Shown here: positions 23,470 to 34,291 of the stretch, piece after piece
Layout: each line of letters begins with the position of its first letter
Numbering within the stretch: the first letter of the stretch is position 1
Source of the DNA: Glebionis coronaria
Lineage: Eukaryota; Streptophyta; Magnoliopsida; Asterales; Asteraceae
DNA: 64,000 nucleotides
Direction of reading: 5' to 3'
Assembly: GCA_025667525.1 (NCBI GenBank)
Contig: CM046878.1
Location: forward strand, 519,320,274 to 519,384,273
Made by a program: the position numbers and the translations under genes
The notes under the pieces: generated by a model
Databases searched by the model: none
What the model saw: only the letters and a program-made list of their open reading frames with translations
Told to the model about the DNA's origin: nothing

Positions 23470-25999
23470 TGTGACAACCGGGAATTTTCTAGACTTTAAA
23501 TAATAATAAATTATATTATTTATTAATCAAAATTTATTTTTGAGAGATATCAAGGTTATTTGATTTGAAAACGGGAGTTTATTTTACATATTGTAAAAGA
23601 CTGCGAAAAATCTGAGAACTGACGCGATACAAATTAAATTTATATTTAATTATCCGGATATATTTGATAAAAATACTTATTAAGATATCGGATACTTTAA
23701 TTTTAGTTTTAATACCGTACGTTGAAAACGAGAGCATTCTAGTCGAATTTTATTTTTCCTTGAACGCCACTAATCGAGTTAACCGATAAATAATAACTAT
23801 TTTTAAATAAAAATGTATACGAATACGAAAATTGGTCGAGTAAATACTCTACTTTATTGTAAAAATCATTTTAAAATCAATGGCGGAAATTTCTTAAAAC
23901 GAATCAAATTTTGTAAAACACGAACGAACCCTGAACCATGTATTAGCATAAGTTATAATAAAAAATTACATTCTTAGTCCCTGTATTATCAGAAACCTTT
24001 CATTTGTTTTTACAAAAACTTAACTAGGATATATATATATATATTGAAATTAGGGTTTCACCACACTTTTAACCTAGCCAACAAAATAGAAAAACACACA
24101 CATCAAAACCCTAATAGCCTTCTCTCGCTCTCTCTATGTTTTCCGGCGCCTACACATTTTCCGGCCGCCGGAAATATTTTCTGGACCACCACCACCCTTC
24201 AGCCAGCCACCGTAGATGACAACCACCCTCACTATCACCACCATCCCCTTCGTACCGTCATGGAAACAAGCCACCAGCCTTTATCTTCGCCATCAAAGTG
24301 ACAATTATTAATTACGTGATGATTTTCTTAAAATATGTCAGACTATGTGGTCTAATTATTTTGTCACAATCTTTATACTGTATACAGAATAAATATATAC
24401 TTTGATTTATTTTGTAAGATGGTTGTCTCTATTATATAATTCAACGTAAGAATTATATCATCGTCTGGTTATACGTAATGTGTACGGAATACATTACATA
24501 TTTTGTGTGTGCTTAATTTATTAATTTATTTAACCAACCATTGAACTATTATAATTTAGAACTTAACTATTTTATCAACGGGTCACGTTGATGTACATAT
24601 GTATCGAGAACTCAAGTACACATTTTGAAGTTATTGGATGTAGCCAATTTGTAAACCACAACACCATGACCGAGCCGTATCGATTTCCGTTTCTACTGAG
24701 CGTATTGTTAGCATCACTATTATTCGCGCTACTTCGTCGAGGTGAGTTCATACCCCACCTTTTCTTGCTTTGAATTGAGTTATAAATGTTTTATAATTGC
24801 TCTTTGGGGGAGGTACATGCTTGGTCATAAACTACTTATAAACTTGCTTGGTTGTCAGAAACTGATATTAAACTTGTTTGGTTGTCTATAACTGTTTATA
24901 AATTACTTGATTGTCATAAGCTAATGTTAAGCTTACTTGGTTGGTCATAAACTATCTTTAAACTGGTTTAATTGTTACGTGCTGAGTGGTCAACTCCCCT
25001 AATTGTTATACATATGAATGCTGATACTAAATTTCTATTGTGATTTTCATAGCCCAAAACTTTAACTGTTTTTTTATTGGTTCTCGGGTAGAGACAATGG
25101 TTGCAAGAATGAACACAAGTGCATATCTCTTTTATGTATTGGTCTAAGTCCCACTTTAACCCAACTACTTTGGCCTATTATCATGAACCGTTAATTTCAG
25201 ACCGGATGACCGGTCGAAAACGCGAATGTTATGGATAGATCTATCGGGGTTGACGCCCCTGTCCGGCTTGGTCCAACAGAGGGCAAGCGGGCACAGTTTC
25301 ATTTGAGTCTGTAGACGGATGTCGTGGGTTAGGCATCCGTAGGGGCTGCATTATGTTATTATACTACCGATGTTGTTAACGCTTCGGTGTCATGAGCTTA
25401 GACAGTAATAAATGCTTTATTTTATTTAGTGACTTTGTATTTGTTATATTGTCACTAAGTGGTTGGAAAATCTTGTGGTTCATAATCAATTCTATTATCA
25501 TCGAAAACTCTATTATTTATCAGTGAGCTCTACTTTTATCAGAAAACGCTAGTTGTTATCTATGAACTCTGTTTTATCTATAAACCCTATTTATTTCATG
25601 TGAATTCTGTTTTATCAGAAAACTCAATTTATTTTCCGTGAACTTTGTCTTATTAGAAACTCTACTTATTTTAGCGAACCTTGTTATATCAGTAAACTCT
25701 CGGCTTTTATAAATAAACTCTGTCTTTATCAGTACACTTTGAAATTTTCAAAGAAAGACTATTTAACAAGAAACTGTGATTTTTAAACACTTATATCTTA
25801 CTGCAAGGTGCAGTGGTCGGTAAAACTCTAATTTTTCATAAACGTTTTAAAACAAACTTATGAACTCACCAACTTTATGTTGACATTTTTAAGCATGTAT
25901 TTCAGGTACTTGACTATGTGGATTATTTGGAGTCTTCTTTGTGGTTTTTGGCATGTAGAGGTCGTTCTCGGATCAAGCTCTCGAATACTCATGAAGTCA
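23470..25999 (+). mobile_element. Array copy 3: 3'-truncated gypsy LTR
   Basis: As copy 2 with one extra AT in the TATA-like run and an A in place of G in the leader (CAGCCACCG). It joins the same downstream breakpoint at 25999. Confidence 0.75.
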
Positions 26000-27116
26000 T
26001 TCATAGTCGAGCTGAGTCATCGAAAGGTTGAGATGTGTAATAATTCATAACAAAACCCGGGGCCATTCTTTGTGAGTGAGTTTCGAGGTTGGGTTATGAT
26101 AAGTTATTACTCAGCTTAGTGTTTGATGAATCTTCCTCGAGGATGGGAGATATTGTGTGATTGGATAATTGCTTATCTATAACCGACTACTATATACTTA
26201 TCCTACTTATAACCGTGAGTTTCTTTACTCAATATACGTCTACGACTGCTTTATCGCCTATCGACACTTATGTTCTTCGATCTGGTACGTTCGAAACGTC
26301 TACTTATGGAAGACGACTTATTTTCAACTCGTACTCTTTGTTTTTGTAATTTTGGATAATATCGTTTAGAGATTTTAACGATTTTGAATTGGGTATTTTG
26401 CCGGTGACACTTAAGTAGGATGATTTATGAAGTCTTTATTGAAATGGATTGGGACGCCTTTGCATTTGAATAAAGAAATCATAAATCACCGAACCATAAG
26501 TTTATAATGACATATTTGCATAGATTGAGACGCTTCTGTATGCAAATATGAGATTATAAATAAGTGGGCTTAAGGATATCCGACGTGACCCTGTATATTT
26601 ATGGTATTGATTTAGCACTCCAATTTTGGGAGGGTATTTTCTTTTGACTCATGATACGTCCGTACGCGTTAATCATTCTTTTACCTAGTTATCATTATCA
26701 TTACGACGTTTGGCGAGTGCTGATTTAAGCTTCGTAATTCACGAATTATTGCGCGAACTTTCTGAGAATACACTGATTGACGTGAACCTAACAGGCTGGT
26801 GGTGGTGAAACCTTGAACTTTTAAGAGCTGACGATATTTTTCTAGACTCTTCGCTTTGACTTGTTTCCTTTTATCTATCTATGAACGATGGTCGATTTGT
26901 CAGATTGACATGTAGAACCGCTTGGATTAATCCACATCTCCCTATTGCTTATCTAAGTAACTATTGGTGGGTAACACGATTTTTAAAGTTCGGACATAAT
27001 TATCTGTGAGCAGATCTAAGTACATTTGATATAAATCTCAAAATCTTTTTCCCTACACTTTTAATTGGGTAACAACGATTGAGTTCGAGGACGAACTCCA
27101 AATAACACGGATGTAC

Positions 27117-29694
27117 TGTGACAACCGGGAATTTTCTAGACTTTAAATAATAATAAATTATATTATTTATTAATCAAAATTTATTTTTGAGAGATATCAA
27201 GGTTATTTGATTTGAAAACGGGAGTTTATTTTACATATTGTAAAAGACTGCGAAAAATCTGAGAACTGACGCGATACAAATTAAATTTATATTTAATTAT
27301 CCGGATATATTTGATAAAAATACTTATTAAGATATCGGATACTTTAATTTTAGTTTTAATACCGTACGTTGAAAACGAGAGCATTCTAGTCGAATTTTAT
27401 TTTTCCTTGAACGCCACTAATCGAGTTAACCGATAAATAATAACTATTTTTAAATAAAAATGTATACGAATACGAAAATTGGTCGAGTAAATACTCTACT
27501 TTATTGTAAAAATCATTTTAAAATCAATGGCGGAAATTTCTTAAAACGAATCAAATTTTGTAAAACACGAACGAACCCTGAACCATGTATTAGCATAAGT
27601 TATAATAAAAAATTACATTCTTAGTCCCTGTATTATCAGAAACCTTTCATTTGTTTTTACAAAAACTTAACTAGGATATATATATATATTGAAATTAGGG
27701 TTTCACCACACTTTTAACCTAGCCAACAAAATAGAAAAACACACACATCAAAACCCTAATAGCCTTCTCTCGCTCTCTCTATGTTTTCCGGCGCCTACAC
27801 ATTTTCCGGCCGCCGGAAATATTTTCTGGACCACCACCACCCTTCAGCCAGCCGCCGTAGATGACAACCACCCTCACTATCACCACCATCCCCTTCGTAC
27901 CGTCATGGAAACAAGCCACCAGCCTTTATCTTCGCCATCAAAGTGACAATTATTAATTACGTGATGATTTTCTTAAAATATGTCAGACTATGTGGTCTAA
28001 TTATTTTGTCACAATCTTTATACTGTATACAGAATAAATATATACTTTGATTTATTTGGTAAGATGGTTGTCTCTATTATATAATTCAACGTAAGAATTA
28101 TATCATCGTCTGGTTATACGTAATGTGTACGGAATACATTACATATTTTGTGTGTGCTTAATTTATTAATTTATTTAACCAACCATTGAACTATTATAAT
28201 TTAGAACTTAACTATTTTATCAACGGGTCACGTTGATGTACATATGTATCGAGAACTCAAGTACACATTTTGAAGTTATTGGATGTAGCCAATTTGTAAA
28301 CCACAACACCATGACCGAGCCGTATCGATTTCCGTTTCTACTGAGCGTATTGTTAGCATCACTATTATTCGCGCTACTTCGTCGAGGTGAGTTCATACCC
28401 CACCTTTTCTTGCTTTGAATTGAGTTATAAATGTTTTATAATTGCTCTTTGGGGGAGGTACATGCTTGGTCATAAACTACTTATAAACTTGCTTGGTTGT
28501 CAGAAACTGATATTAAACTTGTTTGGTTGTCTATAACTGTTTATAAATTACTTGATTGTCATAAGCTAATGTTAAGCTTACTTGGTTGGTCATAAACTAT
28601 CTTTAAACTGGTTTAATTGTTACGTGCTGAGTGGTCAACTCCCCTAATTGTTATACATATGAATGCTGATACTAAATTTCTATTGTGATTTTCATAGCCC
28701 AAAACTTTAACTGTTTTTTTTATTGGTTCTCGGGTAGAGACAATGGTTGCAAGAATGAACACAAGTGCATATCTCTTTTATGTATTGGTCTAAGTCCCAC
28801 TTTAACTCAACTACTTTGGCCCATTATCATGAACCGTTAATTTCAGACCGGATGACCGGTCGAAAACGCGAATGTTATGGATAGATCTATCGGGGTTGAC
28901 GCCCCTGTCCGGCTTGGTCCAACAGAGGGCAAGCGGGCACAGTTTCATTTGAGTCTGTAGACGGATGTCGTGGGTTAGGCATCCGTAGGGGCTGCATTAT
29001 GTGATTATACTACCGGTGTTGTTAACGCTTCGGTGTCATGAGCTTAGACAGTAATAAATGCTTTATTTTATTTAGTGACTTTGTATTTGTTATATTGTCA
29101 CTAAGTGGTTGGAAAATCTTGTGGTTCATAATCAATTCTATTATCATCGAAAACTCTATTATTTATCAGTGAGCTCTACTTTTATCAGAAAACGCTAGTT
29201 GTTATCTATGAACTCTGTTTTATCTATAAACCCTATTTATTTCATGTGAATTCTGTTTTATCAGAAAACTCAATTTATTTTCCGTGAACTTTGTCTTATT
29301 AGAAACTCTACTTATTTTAGCGAACCTTGTTATATCAGTAAACTCTCGGCTTTTATAAATAAACTCTGTCTTTATCAGTACACTTTGAAATTTTCAAAGA
29401 AAGACTATTTAACAAGAAACTGTGATTTTTAAACACTTATATCTTACTGCAAGGTGCAGTGGTCGGTAAAACTCTAATTTTTCATAAACGTTTTAAAACA
29501 AACTTATGAACTCACCAACTTTATGTTGACATTTTTAAGCATGTATTTCAGGTACTTGACTATGTGGATTATTTGGAGTCTTCTTTGTGGTTTTTGGCAT
29601 GTAGAGGTCGTTCTCGGATCAAGCTCTCGAATACTCATGAAGTCACAAGTCCCCAAAGCAAGTCTTCCGCTGCAGTGAATTTGGGGGTGTGACA
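27117..29694 (+). mobile_element. Array copy 4: complete gypsy LTR, 2578 bp
   Basis: Starts TGTGACAACCGGG and, unlike copies 1-3, continues past GAAGTCA to GAATTTGGGGGTGTGACA at 29694, a convincing LTR 3' end (TG...CA). It therefore shows what the other copies lost. It is also the most diverged copy by eye, with changes around 28,714-29,020 such as an extra T in a T-run and ACTCAAC for ACCCAAC. The flank after it is AGATG. No matching AGATG precedes any LTR in the array, so this is not a simple solo LTR. Confidence 0.8.
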
Positions 29695-29695
29695 A

Positions 29696-29797
29696 GATGG
29701 AATTTTAGTAGACCAAATGCATTTTTGCCACTTTCTCTAGCGTTGTATTGCATTGGATGCAATTCTCCCTCTTGCGATGTCGAATTCAACGGTTCCA
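29696..29797 (-). pseudogene. Copia gag N-terminus, cut by the array
   Basis: Minus-strand ATG at 29797 opens MEPLNSTSQEGELHPM and runs 34 codons until the gypsy LTR end at 29694 replaces the rest. Its place downstream of the Copia primer site and leader on the same strand suggests the Gag start, but Gag identity is by position only. The continuation of this gag is not found beyond the left edge of the array. Confidence 0.45.
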
Positions 29798-29879
29798 TTG
29801 ATGTTCGATGAAGGTAAGGATTACTTATAAATCGAGCAATGAAAGAAAGTAATTGTGTTTGTTGTTGTTGAAAGAACAA

Positions 29880-30149
29880 TACGGAGTTTTACATTTCGTG
29901 GAGAAACCGAAAAATAAATTCGCGGGATTTTACAAACCACTGAATAAACCGTAAACGTTCTTGATTCCCTGATTTATGAAGAAAAGTTGATTAAATCCTC
30001 TAATTATGTGTTCTCGAGAAACAAAAAATTCCAAGACCAAAGAACTCACGAATGTTAAAAATTTTCAAAATTACGTTTTTGAAATTTTCGAATTCGCAAA
30101 ATTTTAAGCCTTTTGTTCGGAATATATAAAGCCTGAATTCAAATGTGTA
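29880..30149 (-). other. Copia 5' leader, part
   Basis: Non-coding A/T-rich leader between the ATTCCGA-rich block and the gag start of the minus-strand Copia relic. No motifs beyond CAACAACAACAAACACAA just upstream of the gag start. Confidence 0.4.
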
Positions 30150-30690
30150 TAACCTTCAATTCGGAGTATTACTAAGCTCTGAATTTAGAATGTAAATTGA
30201 AACTGTCAATTCAGAATGTCTAAGCTCTGAATTTGGAATGTAACTTGAATCCTTCACTTCGGAATAACAATTTGCACTTGAATTCGGAATCTTCATTTCT
30301 GAATATACCACAAATTCGGAATAGACAATCTTCAATTCGGAATACAATTTGCACTTGAATTCAGAATCTTCAATTCTGAATACCACAAATTTGGAATAGA
30401 CAATCTTCAATTCGGAATACTATTTGCACTTGAATTCGGAATCTTCACTTCTGAATATACCACACATTCGGAATAAATAAATCTTCAATTCGGAATATAA
30501 TTTGCACTTTAATTCGGAATAAACTCTGGTCTTCGATTCGGAATATTGACAAACCTTTGAATAGATTCGGAATATACTTTAAATCTTAATTCGGAATAAA
30601 AAGACTAATCTTGGATTCGGAATCTTGACAAAGCTTTGAATTCTGAATAAAAACGCTGGTGTTCAATTCGGAATGTCGCCCACTTTTTGA
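30150..30690 (-). repeat. ATTCCGAA-rich repeat block in the Copia leader
   Basis: In the element's sense (minus) strand the word ATTCCGA(A/T), or one-mismatch versions, recurs a dozen or more times at 20-50-bp intervals, with AAGTGCAAATTGTATTCCGA-type units repeated in the middle. The reading frames across it are repeat-encoded, not genes. It lies between the primer site and the gag start, so it would be in the 5' untranslated RNA. Confidence 0.8.
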
Positions 30691-30920
30691 AATAAGTCAG
30701 ATAGAGCTAAAAAACGAGATTTTTACCTAAAAATCGAGCCAAACACTAACTTTTTTTGTGTTTTTACCAAACAAATATCCCGAATCACTACCACGACTAT
30801 ATAGATGATTTGTGATAAGATTAAACCATAAAAAACACAAAAAAATGTTGGACGAATTTATTTTAGATCAAGTATCACGAATCAAGATGAACAAACACAA
30901 AAACAAACTAATTATCCCAT

Positions 30921-30936
30921 GGCTCTTGATACCAAT
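30921..30936 (-). promoter_or_regulatory. Primer binding site (initiator Met tRNA type)
   Basis: Minus strand reads ATTGGTATCAAGAGCC directly after the LTR end, close to the usual TGGTATCAGAGC. Confidence 0.8.
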
Positions 30937-31238
30937 TGTAGGTCTACGTAATCCTTGGATTATCTAATAGATGGAATGATCTAAAGTGAGAGAGATAGAT
31001 GAAGAACTATAGAAAGAAAGTAGAGAGAGAAAGGAGAGAACGAGAGAAAAGATGTATGATTGATTGACAAATGTGAGGACCAACCCCTCCTAACATGCTA
31101 GGAGGGGGTATATATAGCCCACCCTACATGTGAGCTTTGTGGGTTATATTATTACATTACTAGATCACGAGCTCATACTAGATGTATCTCGTTGGAGTGA
31201 TCGATCCTTCTCTAAATACGTAAAAACGTATTTTCAAC
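30937..31238 (-). mobile_element. Copia-type LTR, 302 bp
   Basis: On the minus strand it starts TGTTGAAAATACG and ends GACCTACA, and is followed by a Met-tRNA primer site. A TATATA word at 31110-31117 (plus strand GGTATATATAGCCC) suits a promoter about 100-120 bases into the LTR. Just outside its start lies a polypurine tract, so a single LTR sits between interior 3' and interior 5' sequence. Confidence 0.8.
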
Positions 31239-31400
31239 AATCTCCCCCTAAGGGAGGTCGCTCCAAGAGACAAAGTCCTAAATAGTCTATAGCTCTTGAT
31301 CTGTGCTAATGATGTGACCGAGACTTTCTTTGGAATTTCGTATTTCCAACAAAAATTCAGGCTTTATAAATCATCCTGACAACATAAACAATACGTACGA
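31239..31400 (-). other. Copia interior 3' end with polypurine tract
   Basis: Minus strand TTAGGGGGAGAT (31239-31250) abuts the LTR start and is a standard Copia polypurine tract. Upstream (to about 31,400) is non-coding 3' interior with no protein motif seen; the edge is approximate. Confidence 0.55.
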
Positions 31401-32277
31401 TTTTAAGTATTCGTTTTTTGGAGTTATGGAGTTGAAAATGTAATGTGGTGTTGTGAATAATGCAGGGGGGTTCAAGTAGAGTCAACTTTGATGTCGTTAG
31501 GGAGATTTAGTCATCTTTATGATCTGATGGATATGGTCAACAAAGCATTTAAAGAAAACCACTTCGAAGAGGTAATATTATACTATAACAGTGGTTTAAC
31601 TATGTGTATGTATTGAATTCAAACTTACTGACTTGCCACTGCCTTTGTTTTCGCCAAGTGGTCACGTCGTGAAAGGAGGGCACTTCATATCTAATCAGCG
31701 TCATATGCCGCCCAACAACTGTTTTAGCAAATTTATTTATCCCCGCTTCGTAATTACAGTTAAGTCTCAATTTTGCTCTCTTTTACCGTTTATAGATCGA
31801 GGGCCGGGGCAAGCTTCTATGTTTGCAGCCATGATGGATTGATGACCATATCCTCGTACCCGTTTGCTTTCTTATCGATCTGAGCCTCTATCTTAACATG
31901 TTTGTGACTAATATGTGTTACCATATGTTTATACCAACAGACGTGACCCTTATTTTCCACTATCATACCGAAACTGTTGAAAAAACAATGATGTATGGAT
32001 GGTCTTATATAACAATCTTCGGTGAGGTAGATTTATGACGTTTACTTTGCTAATATAATGAAACATATAACAATTTCTCATTCTACCTACTAACTCTTTT
32101 TCCTATTTTTTGTTTGCAGGTCCTATCTCGGATACAAGTATGGACGGATTATTAAGCGCGTAAATTGAAATATTCAGGTAAATGTATGTTCAAACATGTT
32201 TTTATGCCAGATAGGGTGTTCTATACCTCTTTTATTCATCACTTTTTAAGAAAAGCAGAACTTGAGTTCGTATTTAG
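31401..32277. other. Host or Helitron sequence before the Athila-type insertion
   Basis: Contains exon-like spacing with intron-like T-rich stretches (for example around 31,560-31,860 and 32,100-32,180), but no protein family is recognised. It was contiguous with 41,288 onward before the 9-kb insertion, and may belong to the Helitron that ends at 41,739. Confidence 0.3.
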
Positions 32278-32282
32278 ATTAG
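32278..32282. repeat. 5-bp target duplication, left (ATTAG)
   Basis: ATTAG here and at 41283-41287 flank the LTRs exactly, defining the insertion. Confidence 0.9.
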
Positions 32283-34042
32283 TGATAGGTGTGAAAACAC
32301 CCATCTTTTCTACCACTTAATTATAATAATAACCGGACCAAAACGTGTATTTTATGTCTTTTATGTCGGAATTATGTGTGGTTTGTGTTTTTGTTGTGAT
32401 TTAGGACGAAAAGGTGAAAAGTGGAGAAAACACGGGAATTCACGGGCATTTACGGACTTTTATTGAAGAAAAAGACGAAAGACGGAGTCAAGAAGTCAAG
32501 AGTGCAAAAAGAACGGAAGTCCAAGACCAATTCTGAAGATTTATCGAAGAAAAAGTCAAAAGACGGAAGTTTATCAAAAGCCGAGGAACTCAAGTCTTAT
32601 TTATCGAAGAATTAAAAGACGAGTCCAAAGAAATCCCGAGCCAAAAGTCATCAAACTCCAAGATTAACAAAAAGATTAAGAAGGAAGGACTTAATGGCGC
32701 AATTAAGAAGAAAGGAAGGAGGGGAGGAAGCTTCCTCTAACCACCCTCCTAATCACCTATAAATACTTCTCATTTTCATTCATTTGTTCTTGTTGACTAA
32801 TCGTGACAATTAGTTCTTCCACCTTTACTTTTATGCACCTTTAATTACTTGCACATTTAATTACATGTCTTGCACTTTATTTACCATTTAATTTCAAGTA
32901 AGTGTTTCTTTTAATTCTTGCACCTTTACTTTATCTTGTTAATCTCATTCTACCTTTCTTTAATCTTTGATTTATATGCTTTTTGTCTTGTTGATTTGTT
33001 GAAAGATCTCATTTTTATGCTTTTGATTGTTCTAAACCATTTATTTTCATAGCTTATTTTGTTTATTTTCAAGTTTATATAGTTTTTATAAAAGTTATTT
33101 TCGTATAAAAAGTTGTTTTTCTTAAAGCTTATTCATTTCGTGTTTTAAAAGTCTTTAAATTTCTGTTTAATAGCTTTTTCTTAATCGGTTTACTTTAGAA
33201 ATTTCGTCTTGTGCTTATTTGAGTTTAGCTTATTTTTGTACTTTTCCCTTCGTATTCCGATTGGTAAATCGGAAAGGGGTTTCCATATTCCGACCATAGC
33301 TCCTTGCTTGGTCGGAAAAGGGTTTATAACTTTCCGATTAGGAGGACTTTGGTATTCCGATCAGCAAGGTTTTAATCATTCCGATCAAAGGTAAGTCAAT
33401 TATTCAGATTGGTAATTTGGTTCTTATTCCGATCTGGTTTGGTTCTACACATTCCGATCGAGGTGTTAGATTGGTATTCCGATTGGGATAGGTGACAATA
33501 TTCCGATTGCGGGTTCCGATCTACATTCCGACCAGGGTCATTTCCATATTCCGATCAGAGGTATACATTCCGATCTGGGGGTTTAAGCTTAGCCATTCCG
33601 ATAAGAGAAAGGTGACATATTCCGATTGGGTTTCTGATCAACATTCCGACAGGTAGGTTTGATATTCCGATTGAATCTGATCGGAATATATTCCGATTGT
33701 AGTGGTTTTTCTCTAGTTAACTTTGTTTATTTTTCTTAGTTTACATTTTAATTCTTGTCTAACTTTAATTTCCATCACGCTTTAATTTTTAGTCATTTAA
33801 TTATTTTAATTTTCGTCAAAGTTTTAAATATCGCACCTTTCGTTTAATTAGACTTAGATTTAATTTCACGCCACTTTACTTTAACGACATTTACTTTTAA
33901 GTCTTTGCACATTTAAATTTAAAAACAACTAAAAATATTTGTTCCACCAAAAATCAAGAGAGTCACACATTAAACACAAGTTTTTCAATTCGAAGAGATT
34001 GGTACAACGAATCTTTTTAACCTGAGTAAAAGCAAGATATTA
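32283..34042 (+). mobile_element. 5' LTR of the Athila-type element, 1760 bp
   Basis: Starts TGATAGGTGTGAAAACACCC and ends GCAAGATATTA. It contains a TATA-like TATAAATA at about 32758-32765 and the ATTCCGA block at 33235-33695. Short Lys-rich frames in it (32421-32615) are repeated in the 3' LTR and are unlikely to be genes. Confidence 0.9.
33235..33695 (+). repeat. ATTCCGA(T/C) motif cluster in the 5' LTR
   Basis: About fifteen exact ATTCCGA words, mostly TATTCCGAT or CATTCCGAT(C), plus a few inverted TCGGAA(A/T), are spread at 20-30-bp spacing. The spacers are not alike, so this is a motif array rather than a simple tandem repeat. It is repeated in the 3' LTR (40490-40940). Confidence 0.85.
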
Positions 34043-34045
34043 AAA

Positions 34046-34060
34046 TGGCGCCGTTGCCGG
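34046..34060 (+). promoter_or_regulatory. Primer binding site, tRNA-Asp type
   Basis: TGGCGCCGTTGCCGG three bases after the LTR end, the usual Athila/TAT primer site. Confidence 0.9.
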
Positions 34061-34291
34061 CTCTTTTCGTAAAGATTAACGGTTTTTTGTGAGAGACGCG
34101 TTGCTTTTTGGGATCCGTTCACTTGTGAGCGTTATTTTCTTGCATAAAAATTCAGAAAAACCATAAAAATTAAAAATTGATAAAAATCCATAAAAAAATA
34201 AAAATTTCAAAAAACCTAAAAGATTTTATCTTTATTGTGTATATATATTGTCTTTGTGTTTGGTTTCTTTTTCTTTTGCATTTTCAGGTGT

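Larger units (their letters stand above)
15918..29694 (+). repeat. 3.65-kb tandem array derived from a Ty3/gypsy LTR
   Basis: Copies run 15918-19562 (3645 bp), 19563-23207 (3645), 23208-26854 (3647) and a partial fourth 26855-29645, after which the true LTR end continues to 29694. Each unit holds 262 bp of element interior ending in GAGTTCGAGGACGAACT, then about 2.53 kb of LTR starting TGTGACAACCGGG, then about 855 bp more. GTTCGAGGACGAAC-like words just before an LTR are typical of Tekay/Del-type chromovirus 3' ends (from memory). Copies differ at only a few sites. The 2-bp length change in copy 3 is one extra AT in the TATA-like run. This implies very recent duplication, or an assembly artefact that must be excluded. 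Confidence 0.9.

Noticed and set aside
30156..30410. 84-codon minus-strand frame
   Set aside because: Its text is translation of the ATTCCGA repeat block.
34235..34291. Upstream Met as the Gag start
   Set aside because: It adds 19 mostly hydrophobic residues read from a T-rich run ending in CAG; MRTRSSN at 34292 is the plausible start.
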